A DNA stretch of 64,000 nucleotides from a bacterium BMS3Bbin08 (GTDB taxonomy: Bacteria; Nitrospirota; Thermodesulfovibrionia; UBA6902; BMS3Bbin08), in contig BDTR01000064.1 in NCBI GenBank assembly GCA_002897775.1, positions 1-64,000 on the forward strand. Direction: 5' to 3'. Both the position numbers and the translations under genes were made by a program. Under the pieces are notes generated by a model. That model saw only the letters and a list, made by a program, of their open reading frames with translations, had not been told where the DNA came from and did not search any database. This document shows positions 8,360-17,325 of this stretch, one piece after another. How positions within the stretch are numbered: the stretch's first letter is position 1; each line of letters opens with the position of its first letter.

Positions 8360-9733
8360 ATGAAGGGATCAAAAGGCAAAATACTTGTAGTAGATGATGA
8401 ACGGAGCATGAGGGAGGTCCTGGAGATATTCCTCAAAGGCGAGGGCTATGACGTGACAGTGGCGGATGGAGGGAGATCCGGTATCGAAGCCGCGAAAAAA
8501 GATATCTTCGACCTTGTGATAACAGACCTGAAAATGCCCAGGGTAGGCGGGGTGGAAGTTCTCAGGAATGTAAAGAGCATGCATCCGGACACGGTCGTGG
8601 TAATAATAACGGCCTTCGGAAGCACAGAATCCGCCATTGAGGCAATGAAACTGGGAGCGTATGACTACATACAGAAGCCTTTTAAAACAGACGATATAAG
8701 GCTGGCCGTAAAAAACGCGCTCGAGAAACGGAAACTGCAAAAAGATGTCCTGATACTGAAAGAGCAGTTAAAGTTCCCGCATCTGGAGAACATTATAGGG
8801 AAAAGCCAGGCAATGGTCGAGATGTTCTTCCTGATCCCCAAGGTTGCCGGCAGCGACGCAAATGTATTGATCAGCGGTGAGAGCGGTTCCGGCAAGGAAC
8901 TTGTGTCAAAGGCGATACATAATCTGAGCCCGAGAAAGGATAACGCGTTCATAGCGATCAATTGCGCCGCCATACCGGAAAACCTGCTGGAGAGCGAACT
9001 CTTCGGTTTTATGAAGGGCGCCTTCACAGGCGCTGTATCCAATAAGCAGGGCTTATTCGAACTTGCTGACGACGGCACCCTGTTTCTGGACGAGATAGGC
9101 GAGATGTCCACGGCGTTGCAGGCAAAGCTGCTGAGGGTCATTGAGGACGGCACATTCCGGAGGCTCGGGGGCACGACGGATATCAAAGTTGATGTAAGGA
9201 TCGTCACCGCGACTAACAAGGATATTAAGAGTGTTATTGAGCAGGGCCTTTTCCGTGAAGACCTCTATTTCAGGCTGAACGTACTGTCCGTAAAAGTTCC
9301 TTCTTTGAGAGAGCGTCGTGACGACATACCGCTGTTAACCGGGTTTTTCCTGAAAAAACATTCCGGCAATAAAAAACAAATGTCTCCGGAGGCGATGGAA
9401 GCGCTTACGGATTATCCATGGAAAGGCAATGTTCGTGAGCTTGAGAACATAGTTGAAAGAGTATCCCTGTTGAGTGAAGGCGATATTATTGAGGTCAGTG
9501 ATCTGCCGGAGGAAATAAGGATGACATCAGAAGCTGAGCCGGCGGAACTGCCGGCAGGCGGTGTGAACTTTGAGAAACTTATAGAGGACATCGAGAAAGG
9601 CTACTTAATTAAAGCACTTGAAAAAACAAACGGCGTCAAGACAGAGGCTGCCAGGCTTCTAAACCTTTCATTCAGGTCTTTCAGGCACAGGCTGAAAAAA
9701 TACGGCATAGAGAAAAAAACAATCACTGATTAG
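8360..9733 (+). CDS. pilR: Sigma-54-dependent response regulator PilR
   Basis: This 457-aa NtrC-family protein has a receiver domain (1-120) with phosphorylation site D56 in VITDLKMP. The sigma-54 AAA+ domain (about 145-375) has Walker A GESGSGKE, the GAFTGA sigma-54 contact loop and Walker B GTLFLDEIGEM. The C-terminal Fis-type helix-turn-helix (about 425-455) ends in LSFRSFRHRLKKYGI. Together with the upstream PilS it should activate pilin transcription from sigma-54 promoters. The palindromic spacer separates it from pilS. Confidence 0.93.
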   Translation: MKGSKGKILVVDDERSMREVLEIFLKGEGYDVTVADGGRSGIEAAKKDIFDLVITDLKMPRVGGVEVLRNVKSMHPDTVVVIITAFGSTESAIEAMKLGAYDYIQKPFKTDDIRLAVKNALEKRKLQKDVLILKEQLKFPHLENIIGKSQAMVEMFFLIPKVAGSDANVLISGESGSGKELVSKAIHNLSPRKDNAFIAINCAAIPENLLESELFGFMKGAFTGAVSNKQGLFELADDGTLFLDEIGEMSTALQAKLLRVIEDGTFRRLGGTTDIKVDVRIVTATNKDIKSVIEQGLFREDLYFRLNVLSVKVPSLRERRDDIPLLTGFFLKKHSGNKKQMSPEAMEALTDYPWKGNVRELENIVERVSLLSEGDIIEVSDLPEEIRMTSEAEPAELPAGGVNFEKLIEDIEKGYLIKALEKTNGVKTEAARLLNLSFRSFRHRLKKYGIEKKTITD

Positions 9734-9793
9734 GCCTCCCCTGCAGCACGTAATTTAGTTGTTAAGTCGTTCAAATAAAAAAGGGCATTCCTC

Positions 9794-12544
9794 TTGAGAA
9801 AAGGAACTGTTTTTATAGCCCCTCTCGGGGCCAGGGATAAAAAAGCAAGCGTTTTCCGGGAGATAATCTCTCTCTGCCCGGGCGGTGACTATTCTTCGGT
9901 CTTATACATTACCCCGTCGGCATTCAGCCAGACGGAAGCACGCAGGCGATTTTTCTCTTACCTTAAGCCCAAACACGGGAAAAAGGTTTACATTCCTTTC
10001 CAATCCCTGACAATAAAGAGCCTGTGCACAAAGCTTTACGAAACCCACAAAACCGAAGGGATTGTTCCCGCCCGCATAGAAGCAATGGTCCTGTGCGATA
10101 TTCTTGATGAGAGAAACATCGGGTATGCGCGGTTATTGTCCGACCTGCTGTCCAGGATCAGGCACCATATTTTAAACAGGGGGCTTTCTCAGGTAGCAGA
10201 TGATGTAAGCTCGCTGATCTTTGAAGAGAAGACCCTGAAGCAGGCTGTCATGGCAATTCAGGTCCTGGAAGAGTATGAGGCAGGGCTCAGGCAAAGGGGG
10301 CTGATCGATTTCGGAGGCGCGGTTAAAAACAGCATCCCCCTGATAAGAGAGCATGTGTCTCCCGCGGCGCTTGTGCTTGATGGATTTTTTGACCCCACAC
10401 CCCTCGAGCTCGAGGTGATCAGGGCACTTGTTGAACAGGCGGACAAGGTATTCGCGGTTGTTGAGGAAACCGCGGAATTTCTGAATTTTTTCGGGTCGCC
10501 AAACGTTGAAATTGAGAAAAAAAGGCTTAAGCCGTTCAGGCGCGGAACAAACACCCGGTATTATGCCTATTCCTCAATGGAAGATGAGGTAGAAGGGATT
10601 GCCAGGGGTGTTAAAGGACTCATCCTGGAAGGCGTCAGGCCAAAGGATACAGCAGTGTCCTTCCCGCTGTTCTCAAAATATGTTCCCATGCTTAAAAGGA
10701 TATTTAAAAAGCACGGGATTCCCGCGAACATAACAGGATACGATCTGTCGGCATCAAGGCAGTTAGTGGCTTTAGAGGAGATGATCGCGAGCATTGAGGA
10801 TGACTACCCAAGGAATGAGTTCCTTTCTTTTTTGACGTCCGCGCATTTCCCGGGCATCCCTGAAACTGTCAGACAGCGGGCGGTCTCTTTCTCCAGCAGA
10901 GCCGGGATCGTCAAAGGTAAACAGGCATGGCTTTCTGTCAGGGAAATACTTCTCAATTCATCAGAAGAAAAGTTGTCTGAAGGCGAAAAAAAGGTACTTG
11001 ATGAGTTTCAGAAACAGGTGAGTCAGGTCATAAATACCCTTGAAAAACTCAAACGGGAAGTTAACCTGTCCGGCTTTATAGATAACCTGGAAAAAGTTTT
11101 AAATAAATTCAGATTTTTTGATTCTCCCGGATCCCCTGATGATATTCTCGGATCTATTGAAACGACCATCTCTGAGTTAAGGCATTTTGCGATGCTTTAC
11201 AGCCCGGATAGTATTTCGTTCGCAGACTTTGTGTTTTATCTGAGGCAGATGTTACAGGGCTTTAAAGGCAGCGACAAGAAGGAGGACGGAGTAAGGGTCG
11301 TACCCTTTGAACTTGCGGCCGGCCTTGAACCAGTAGAGCTGTTTTTCGGCGGTATGATCGAAAATGATCTGCCTTCAAGGCCGCCTATTGATCCAATACT
11401 GCCTGAAAAGGTCAAAAAAGCCCTTGGCCTTCCTTATCTTGAATATTATCTGGACAGGCAAAAGCGGCATTTTCAAAGGCTTCTTAATTCCTCTGCTTCT
11501 GACCCGTACCTGTCCTGTCCTGTTGCTGACGGCGAGAAGATATTCCTCCCTTCGCCCTTTCTGGACTGGGAGCAGGGCATTAGTCCCGCGGTACTGAACA
11601 TCTCGACTGAAGAAGATGTCCTCCTCAGGGAAGGGGCGTTTAAGCGGCGGGATTTTTCTGATGTGCTCTGGAACGGGAAGCTCCCCTCTGACATAAACGT
11701 CAAAAGCGCTCTTAATAAGCGTTTCGGGCCAAAGGCGTTTTTCAGGGTAACGGACATAGATGCGTACAGGAAATGTCCAATGAGGTTTTATATCGAGAAA
11801 TTTCTGGGCCTTGAAATACAGAGGCCTCCTGAATTTGAAGTTGAGGCAAGACTATGGGGGAAACTCGCGCACTCGACCATGGAATATCTCTTTAGAGATG
11901 GTGATGTAGAGCCTGAAGATATGGGCAAAAAACTTTTTGATGGGCTGGAAAAAAGCCTGAGGGAATTTCCCATAGGTGACTTCTGGGCCGGTGTGGCAAG
12001 GGAGATATTTATAAAGCTGTTGCCGGCGTTAAAGGAACAGGAGGCAGAAATGAGGATGCAGGGTTTTAGCCCGTTCATTGTTGAACACCCACTTAAAACA
12101 GAGGTGGACGGCTTGAAGCGAGTCTCAGCGAAGAGTCGCATCGACCTCCGATTAAAAGGGAAAATAGACAGGGTTGATATCAGAACCCAGAGCCCAGAAC
12201 ACAGAACCCAGACAAAAGATAAAAAACAACCTGATACAGTAAGGCTTCTGGATTATAAGACGGGTAGTGCTGACAGGGACAGTCTTCAGCTGCCTCTGTA
12301 TATCAGCATGTGGAACAAAGAACATAATGAGTTGGCGGAAAAGGCAGGCTTTTATTCTTTAAAAGACGGCAAGATCGACTGGTTCCCCAAAAGAGCGAGT
12401 ATGGATGAGTTCCTGCATAGCGCGTTGCAGCTTGCAGGGGAACTCGTTGAAAAAATGAGAAAAGGAGTTTTTAAGCCGGCGCCTTTTAAAGATACAGAGT
12501 GCAGGTACTGTGCGCACAGTTCGTTATGCAAAGGGGTAAAGTAG
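9794..12544 (+). CDS. addB: AddB-like PD-(D/E)XK exonuclease subunit
   Basis: This 916-aa protein resembles the AddB/RexB side of bacterial double-strand-break resection complexes. The start appears to be TTG at 9794. The C-terminal nuclease domain (about 650-916) has FRVTDIDAYRKCPMRFY, the catalytic VRLLDYKTG core, LQLPLYISMW, and the terminal cysteines C-x2-C-x5-C (CRYCAHSSLC). With the earlier Cys these match the AddB iron-sulfur staple. No Walker A is present at the N terminus. A low-complexity insert, RTQSPEHRTQTKDKKQ (about 796-811), sits between the Glu-rich and DYK parts of the nuclease and comes from a tandem-repeat tract. It pairs with the helicase gene downstream. Confidence 0.85.
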   Translation: MRKGTVFIAPLGARDKKASVFREIISLCPGGDYSSVLYITPSAFSQTEARRRFFSYLKPKHGKKVYIPFQSLTIKSLCTKLYETHKTEGIVPARIEAMVLCDILDERNIGYARLLSDLLSRIRHHILNRGLSQVADDVSSLIFEEKTLKQAVMAIQVLEEYEAGLRQRGLIDFGGAVKNSIPLIREHVSPAALVLDGFFDPTPLELEVIRALVEQADKVFAVVEETAEFLNFFGSPNVEIEKKRLKPFRRGTNTRYYAYSSMEDEVEGIARGVKGLILEGVRPKDTAVSFPLFSKYVPMLKRIFKKHGIPANITGYDLSASRQLVALEEMIASIEDDYPRNEFLSFLTSAHFPGIPETVRQRAVSFSSRAGIVKGKQAWLSVREILLNSSEEKLSEGEKKVLDEFQKQVSQVINTLEKLKREVNLSGFIDNLEKVLNKFRFFDSPGSPDDILGSIETTISELRHFAMLYSPDSISFADFVFYLRQMLQGFKGSDKKEDGVRVVPFELAAGLEPVELFFGGMIENDLPSRPPIDPILPEKVKKALGLPYLEYYLDRQKRHFQRLLNSSASDPYLSCPVADGEKIFLPSPFLDWEQGISPAVLNISTEEDVLLREGAFKRRDFSDVLWNGKLPSDINVKSALNKRFGPKAFFRVTDIDAYRKCPMRFYIEKFLGLEIQRPPEFEVEARLWGKLAHSTMEYLFRDGDVEPEDMGKKLFDGLEKSLREFPIGDFWAGVAREIFIKLLPALKEQEAEMRMQGFSPFIVEHPLKTEVDGLKRVSAKSRIDLRLKGKIDRVDIRTQSPEHRTQTKDKKQPDTVRLLDYKTGSADRDSLQLPLYISMWNKEHNELAEKAGFYSLKDGKIDWFPKRASMDEFLHSALQLAGELVEKMRKGVFKPAPFKDTECRYCAHSSLCKGVK
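12178..12232. repeat. In-frame short tandem repeat tract in addB
   Basis: Degenerate copies of an AGAACCCAGAGCCC/AGAACACAGAACCC unit run inside the AddB nuclease domain without breaking frame. They encode roughly 18 residues of low-complexity polar peptide that interrupts a conserved domain. A similar CACAGAG tract interrupts the addA gene at about 15128-15197. Confidence 0.6.
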
Positions 12545-12565
12545 TTATGAATAATATTTTTACAA

Positions 12566-12659
12566 GGGGTATTCCCATTTCGCTCATTCTCGTCCCGATG
12601 ATTCGGGACTCCGAGGTTTTCGCTTATCACCGAAAAAAACCGCTCAAAGGGAACACCCC
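12566..12659. repeat. Palindromic spacer element between addB and addA
   Basis: Arms GGGGTATTCCCATTT (from 12566) and its imperfect complement CAAAGGGAACACCCC (12645-12659) enclose a small hairpin TCCCGA-TGAT-TCGGGACT (12593-12610). The same inner hairpin, with loop CTTT, recurs at 27492-27509 before the ABC ATPase gene. It may be a dispersed REP-like element. Confidence 0.45.
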
Positions 12660-12670
12660 ATGTATAGATC

Positions 12671-15600
12671 ATGTCTATGATAAAAGCTATGAACAAATAT
12701 CTTGATATAAACAAAAGCGTGATGATCTCTTCCCCCGCGGGCTCCGGTAAAACGGAAAAGCTCGCGAGGCGGTATATTGCTTTGCTCAGATCAGGTGTTG
12801 ATGTTGAGCGGATACTTGCTATTACCTTTACAGACAAGGCAGCCGCTGAGATGAAACAGAGGATCCTTAGAATACTCAGGCAGGAAGATAAAGAGCTGTT
12901 CGGCAAACTGCTTGAAAAGATGTCCTTAATGAGGGTGTCCACCATTCATTCTTTTTGCGGCACCCTGCTGAGGCGTTTTTCGTTTGAAACCTCTCTTGAC
13001 CCCAACTACAGGATAGAGGACGCGATCGACTCGCGCATCGCGTGGGACAGGATCCTCTATGAGGTATTAATGGAAGTCGGTACGACTCGATCCCGAGCCG
13101 GTAAGGGGAAAGCCGGGAATGAACTGCTGTTCCAGTCACTCAGTGAGAATGGATTTAAAGGACTGGATCGCCTTAAGACCACGATAAACTATCTGTTTGA
13201 AAAGAACCCGTTCTCTCTGGAGGCAGGGCTCCCGGGACCTTCTCTGGCTTCAGAGATGTTTGCAAAGGAGCTTGCGGACTGGTCCGGCGCGGCAGCGGCG
13301 ATAGAGAACTACGCGGAATTATTCAGAGATGACGGTTTCACCGGACTTGTTGCTGCTGAAAAGCACTTTCTGACCAAAAGCGGCGAGCCGAGGAAAAGAG
13401 CTCCGGCTTATGCCAAAGGCATTGTTGATTACCAGGGATGGGCATCAACAATGTTTAAGTACTGGAGCGAAAAAAGCAAAGAGGAATTCAGGAAAAGGGC
13501 GGAAAGGCTTAAGGCGGTCTTTAATAAATGTTTTGAGAAATATAGCGATAAAAAGGCGTTAAGAGGGCTCCTTGATTTTAGCGACCTTGAGTACATGACA
13601 TTCAGGCTTCTTACGGAAGATCAGGAATGGTCGAACATACTTTACGCGTTTGATGAAAAGACAGACCATATCCTGGTCGATGAGTTTCAGGACACGAACA
13701 ATTTTCAGTGGGGGATAATCGACAAGTTGACAGAGGAATGGCGTTCCGGCCTTGGAGCAAAAAGGGAAGAAGGTAAAGTGCCGACAATATTCCTTGTAGG
13801 CGACGAAAAACAGTCCATATACTTTTTCAGGGGCGCGAATGTTGAGATCTTCAACAGGGCAAAGATAAAGCTTGAGGAATGGCTTAAACGTGAATTTTAC
13901 TACGAAGAAGTCACGGAGAATTTCAGGAGCCTGCCCGCGATCATAGATCTTACCAATGCCCTGTTCTCGAAGATCATGAGAACCGTTGAGCCTGACGAGT
14001 CCGGCGGCGAGGGAATGCCGTCATGGATGACAAGGTACAGCGCGTTTAAAGCCTGCCGGACAGACACAAAAGACGCCGGGAAGGTAGAGATCATACTGCT
14101 GGACGATGATGAGGCTACTACCGCGGAGACAAGGCAAAAAGAGGCGGATGTCATAGCAAAAAGAATACAGGGACTGATCGATGATTACCGGATAACAGAA
14201 AAGGCGGAAACACCAGCCGGTTCGAGGCCCTGCAGGTATATGGACATAGCGCTTCTTCTGAGGAAGAGAACACACCTTAAAAAGTACGAGCAGGCGTTCA
14301 GAAGGTATAACATACCGTTTGTCGCGGTAAAAGGCATTGGTTTTTATCAGGAACCCGAGGTGGCGATCCTCAGGGCATTAACTTATTTTCTTTCAAATCC
14401 TTATGATGACTACAGTCTTTATATACTGCTCAAGAGCCCGTTTTTTTCGATCGATGAGGGCTCCATTGTTAAGGCAGTGAACAGTGAGGGTGATTGCCTG
14501 TTTTCCAAATGGCGGAAAACGCGCGACGGTTCAGAAAAGCTCCTTGACGAGTGGCTTTTGAAAATTCAGCAGGTCCCGCTCTCTGAATTAATAGAGGAAG
14601 CGCTATCACGGACAAAGGCGTGGGAGTTTTTCCACGAGGCACAGCAAAGGGCGAATGTAAAAAAGTTCATAAAACTGGTGGAAGACCTTGAGGCAGACGG
14701 CAAATCACTGCTTAAAATAAGGGACTTTCTGGAGCGCACAGAGGAGAGGGCGGACGAGCCGAAAGCGAATGTAAATACCGAAGGAATGGATGCTGTAAGG
14801 ATAATGACCATTCATGGAGCCAAAGGCCTTGAATTCCCCGTAGTGTTTGTGCCCGGGATTGATGAAGGTTTTTTCACAAAGGCAGGCGACAGCCTTATAT
14901 ACGACACAGAAGGAAAACTGTTCTTTAAATATGTGCCGCAGTCCGCGGTGCGGCGGATGGATGAGGACTTTATCCTCCATTCAAGAAAAGAAAATGAGGA
15001 ACAAAAGCGCCTGTTTTACGTGGCAGTTACAAGGGCTGAGCAGGCGTTTTTTCTTACGGGGCGCTGGAGTGAAAACAATAATAGTTTTCTCGGCTTTTTA
15101 AAGCAGGGGCTTGGCCTGAACAGGGTAGAACCCGGAGCACAGAGCACAGAGCACAGAGACCGGAAAACGGAAAACAGAAAACAAAAAACTAAAAAGGGGC
15201 CGCAATGGGGAACTTCCGTGCAACTGGAGGGGCTTTCCGTAATTTCAGAACAGGAGATCAAAGCCTTATACAAAAAGAGGCCAAGACCAAAAACATCAAA
15301 GGCACCTTCTGCTCCCGAGAAATTTATTCCGATCAGGGTTGAAAAACCGTTAATATGGAATGCGGTTACTGAAACAATTGACATCAGGCGACAGCATGGG
15401 AAGGACTGGGCGGTCCTTGGAGATGTTATCCACAGGCTTTTTGAAGATATATCAAATGGTGTTATAACAGAGGGTGACATGCGCGCAAGAGCGCAAAAAT
15501 TGCTTATGACAAAAGGTATTGTCAATAAACAAAACGAGAGGTTATTATCTGTTATTGGAGAAGATGTCAGTCTCCTGCAGGAAAAAGGCATATGGCAGGA

Positions 15601-15889
15601 TGTGATCATGCCCAGGGACAACTCTTTTTCAGAGCTTCCTTTTGTCCTTGGATCAGGTGACACCGTTTATACAGGCAGGATAGACAGGGTGATAAATGAA
15701 GACGGGGTTTTTAAGGTCTATGACTACAAGACATTCCCTGTGGATAAAAAGGAAATGAGCTATTTGCTGAAAGGATATGCATCGCAGCTGCGTATTTATA
15801 AAGAAGCGGTCAAAAATCTGTTTAACGCGGAAGATGTGAGGTCATACATAATTTTTACGCATACAGGGGAGATAAAGGAGGCGGGGTAA
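12671..15889 (+). CDS. addA: AddA-like UvrD/Rep superfamily helicase-nuclease
   Basis: This 1072-aa superfamily 1A helicase has Walker A SSPAGSGKTEK (about 19-29), ITFTDKAAAEMK (motif Ia), STIHSFC, motif II DEFQDTNNFQW, motif III GDEKQSIYFFRGA, motif V TIHGAKGLEFPVVFVPG and motif VI LFYVAVTRAEQ. The C-terminal RecB-like nuclease has GRIDRV and VYDYKTF. With the adjacent AddB-like protein it would process double-strand ends for RecA loading. A low-complexity insert of about 24 residues (about 820-843) lies between helicase and nuclease parts. The ATG at 12671 is the best start; a near-N-terminal alternative is MNKYLDIN. Confidence 0.92.
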   Translation: MSMIKAMNKYLDINKSVMISSPAGSGKTEKLARRYIALLRSGVDVERILAITFTDKAAAEMKQRILRILRQEDKELFGKLLEKMSLMRVSTIHSFCGTLLRRFSFETSLDPNYRIEDAIDSRIAWDRILYEVLMEVGTTRSRAGKGKAGNELLFQSLSENGFKGLDRLKTTINYLFEKNPFSLEAGLPGPSLASEMFAKELADWSGAAAAIENYAELFRDDGFTGLVAAEKHFLTKSGEPRKRAPAYAKGIVDYQGWASTMFKYWSEKSKEEFRKRAERLKAVFNKCFEKYSDKKALRGLLDFSDLEYMTFRLLTEDQEWSNILYAFDEKTDHILVDEFQDTNNFQWGIIDKLTEEWRSGLGAKREEGKVPTIFLVGDEKQSIYFFRGANVEIFNRAKIKLEEWLKREFYYEEVTENFRSLPAIIDLTNALFSKIMRTVEPDESGGEGMPSWMTRYSAFKACRTDTKDAGKVEIILLDDDEATTAETRQKEADVIAKRIQGLIDDYRITEKAETPAGSRPCRYMDIALLLRKRTHLKKYEQAFRRYNIPFVAVKGIGFYQEPEVAILRALTYFLSNPYDDYSLYILLKSPFFSIDEGSIVKAVNSEGDCLFSKWRKTRDGSEKLLDEWLLKIQQVPLSELIEEALSRTKAWEFFHEAQQRANVKKFIKLVEDLEADGKSLLKIRDFLERTEERADEPKANVNTEGMDAVRIMTIHGAKGLEFPVVFVPGIDEGFFTKAGDSLIYDTEGKLFFKYVPQSAVRRMDEDFILHSRKENEEQKRLFYVAVTRAEQAFFLTGRWSENNNSFLGFLKQGLGLNRVEPGAQSTEHRDRKTENRKQKTKKGPQWGTSVQLEGLSVISEQEIKALYKKRPRPKTSKAPSAPEKFIPIRVEKPLIWNAVTETIDIRRQHGKDWAVLGDVIHRLFEDISNGVITEGDMRARAQKLLMTKGIVNKQNERLLSVIGEDVSLLQEKGIWQDVIMPRDNSFSELPFVLGSGDTVYTGRIDRVINEDGVFKVYDYKTFPVDKKEMSYLLKGYASQLRIYKEAVKNLFNAEDVRSYIIFTHTGEIKEAG
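15128..15197. repeat. In-frame short tandem repeats in addA
   Basis: Three CACAGAG-type units followed by GGAAAAC/GAAAAC/CAAAAAAC units encode a charged linker (STEHRDRKTENRKQKTKK) in the helicase-nuclease gene. The tract keeps the frame and resembles the one in addB, suggesting a common repeat-generating process. Confidence 0.6.
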
Positions 15890-15911
15890 GAAAATGACGA
15901 TTTTCGAATGA

Positions 15912-15951
15912 CCCCGTAAAGTCCATATGGACTTGGACTACGGGGCAGGCG
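15912..15951. repeat. Dispersed palindrome, copy 1
   Basis: CCCCGTAAAGTCCA ... GACTACGGGGCAGGCG forms a hairpin (CCCCGTA/TACGGGG class ends) in the spacer after the helicase gene. The same end sequences in opposite orientation occur at 33989-34034. The centre differs between the copies, as expected for a REP-like repeat in which the stem is conserved. Confidence 0.6.
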
Positions 15952-16031
15952 ATTAAAACACCAGGTACTATAAAAATAAAAATTCATTAAATCGTAAATC
16001 GAAAATTAAGAGAAGGAGGACATACAGAGAA

Positions 16032-16475
16032 ATGAACACGTCAAAGCTTAAAATAGCTATTGCGTCTGACCACGCGGGATATCAGTACAAGGAAAAGATC
16101 AAACAGCACCTTGAGTCAAAAGGCCATGAGATAAAAGACTTCGGCACAGACTCGGAACAGTCGGTCGATTATCCTCTTTTTATAAGGCCTGCGGCTGAGG
16201 CTGTTGCCGCTGGTGAATGCGATCAGGGCATAGTGCTGGGCGGGTCAGGCAACGGCGAGGCAATGGCGGCGAACAAGGTTAAAGGAATAAGATGCGCAGT
16301 ATGCTGGGACAGTGAGTCGGCCCGCCTTGCAAGAGAGCATAACAACGCGAACATGATATCCCTTGGCCAGAGGATGATGACCGGAGAGACCGCACTTGAG
16401 ATAGTTGATACATGGCTTTCAGCCGAATTCGAAGGCGGACGGCATGAGAGAAGGATAGAGCAGATAGAGGGATAA
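16032..16475 (+). CDS. rpiB: Ribose-5-phosphate isomerase B / LacAB family
   Basis: This 147-aa RpiB-type isomerase interconverts ribose 5-phosphate and ribulose 5-phosphate in the pentose phosphate pathway. IASDHAGY (about 11-18), the active-site loop GGSGNGEAMAANK and the AREHNNANMISLG segment are conserved. The loop has Ser in place of the catalytic Cys of E. coli-type RpiB and has the following Glu, as in mycobacterial-type enzymes, where that Glu serves as base. The start at 16032 has a strong AGGAGG site upstream. Confidence 0.93.
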   Translation: MNTSKLKIAIASDHAGYQYKEKIKQHLESKGHEIKDFGTDSEQSVDYPLFIRPAAEAVAAGECDQGIVLGGSGNGEAMAANKVKGIRCAVCWDSESARLAREHNNANMISLGQRMMTGETALEIVDTWLSAEFEGGRHERRIEQIEG

Positions 16476-16782
16476 CCCCGGCGTTCCGCGCCATACAGGC
16501 CTGATCGGCATGAAGGCATTAGATGAAAAAATTTCTTGTTACATTTTTTCAATTGACCCCTGTTTTACATTCCTGTCGGCGCTGGTTTTCTTTTTAAAAA
16601 ATCTCGAAGAAAGATATAAACTTGTTGAATAACAGCAAAAACATTGAGTTCGGGCCCGTATTAATATACAATTAGAGGTGTATAATTTATACTGAATTTT
16701 ATGAACGTAACTATTATCAACTCCTGGACAACGTCAATAGGGATTCAACTGAAAAACAGACTATGGGAGGCTATAGCGGGAT
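16476..16782. other. Intergenic region with TATAAT and possible micro-ORF
   Basis: This gap between rpiB and the hypothetical gene has a TATAAT (16681-16686) and a possible 38-codon ORF from ATG 16701 to a TGA at 16815-16817 that overlaps the start of the next gene. The micro-ORF has no recognisable homology. It could be a leader peptide or chance. Nothing else is evident. Confidence 0.3.
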
Positions 16783-17196
16783 TTGAACAGATCAGACCTG
16801 AAGAACGGCTGCGTTGAATTGTTGAACGCGTTACAGGGAGTTCTGTCATTGGAATGGGACGACCGTTTTGAAACCACTGTGGCTGAGTTTTCTGTGGATA
16901 ATAAGGACAGGATCCGTGAGATACTGGAACGCTATCTTGGCTTTGTCTGGGACAGCTCCAGCATCAAAAAGGCTCCTGATATTGTGCGGGCCATTAATGA
17001 TGATCTTGACGGCCTCAGGCCGCGCCAGCTGTTTTTTGCCTCTGACCCGGACCAGGAGGTCTTTATTTTTTGTGCCTGGTGGCCATGGGGTAATGGAGAA
17101 TCAATCTCTGTCCGCTTTGCGCCGGCATATAAGAACCCATCCGGTTCACAGAAGGCTGAACTCACAAAATTGTTTAAAGACTTGTTAAGGGTTTAG
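16783..17196 (+). CDS. Hypothetical protein
   Basis: This 137-aa soluble protein is not recognised. It starts with TTG at 16783, with GGGAGG about 13 bp upstream. It has an N-terminal helical region, an RPRQLFF segment and a tryptophan-rich motif, CAWWPWGNGESISVRFAP (about 97-114), followed by a short C-terminal helix. No signal peptide or membrane span is seen. It stands alone and converges on the dsr-linked minus-strand operon. The WWPWGNG motif would be a good seed for a homology search. Confidence 0.5.
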   Translation: MNRSDLKNGCVELLNALQGVLSLEWDDRFETTVAEFSVDNKDRIREILERYLGFVWDSSSIKKAPDIVRAINDDLDGLRPRQLFFASDPDQEVFIFCAWWPWGNGESISVRFAPAYKNPSGSQKAELTKLFKDLLRV

Positions 17197-17325
17197 AACA
17201 GGTTTAAGGGACGATGTTTGCTCCACGATTTCCACTTCCTTTTTGATGATTTACGTAAAAATTGGTTGACAATAATAGTTAATCTAAAGTTGACAATAAG
17301 TTGTCAATAAGAGACGCTGTTTGCA

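Noticed and set aside
12499-12705. 68-aa plus-strand ORF between addB and addA
   Set aside because: It spans the end of addB, a palindromic spacer and the start of addA; no domain.
17275-17312. Repeated GTTGACAATA as tandem promoters
   Set aside because: Two TTGACA hexamers and a TTGACA/TGTCAA palindrome lie between convergent genes with no -10 at proper spacing.
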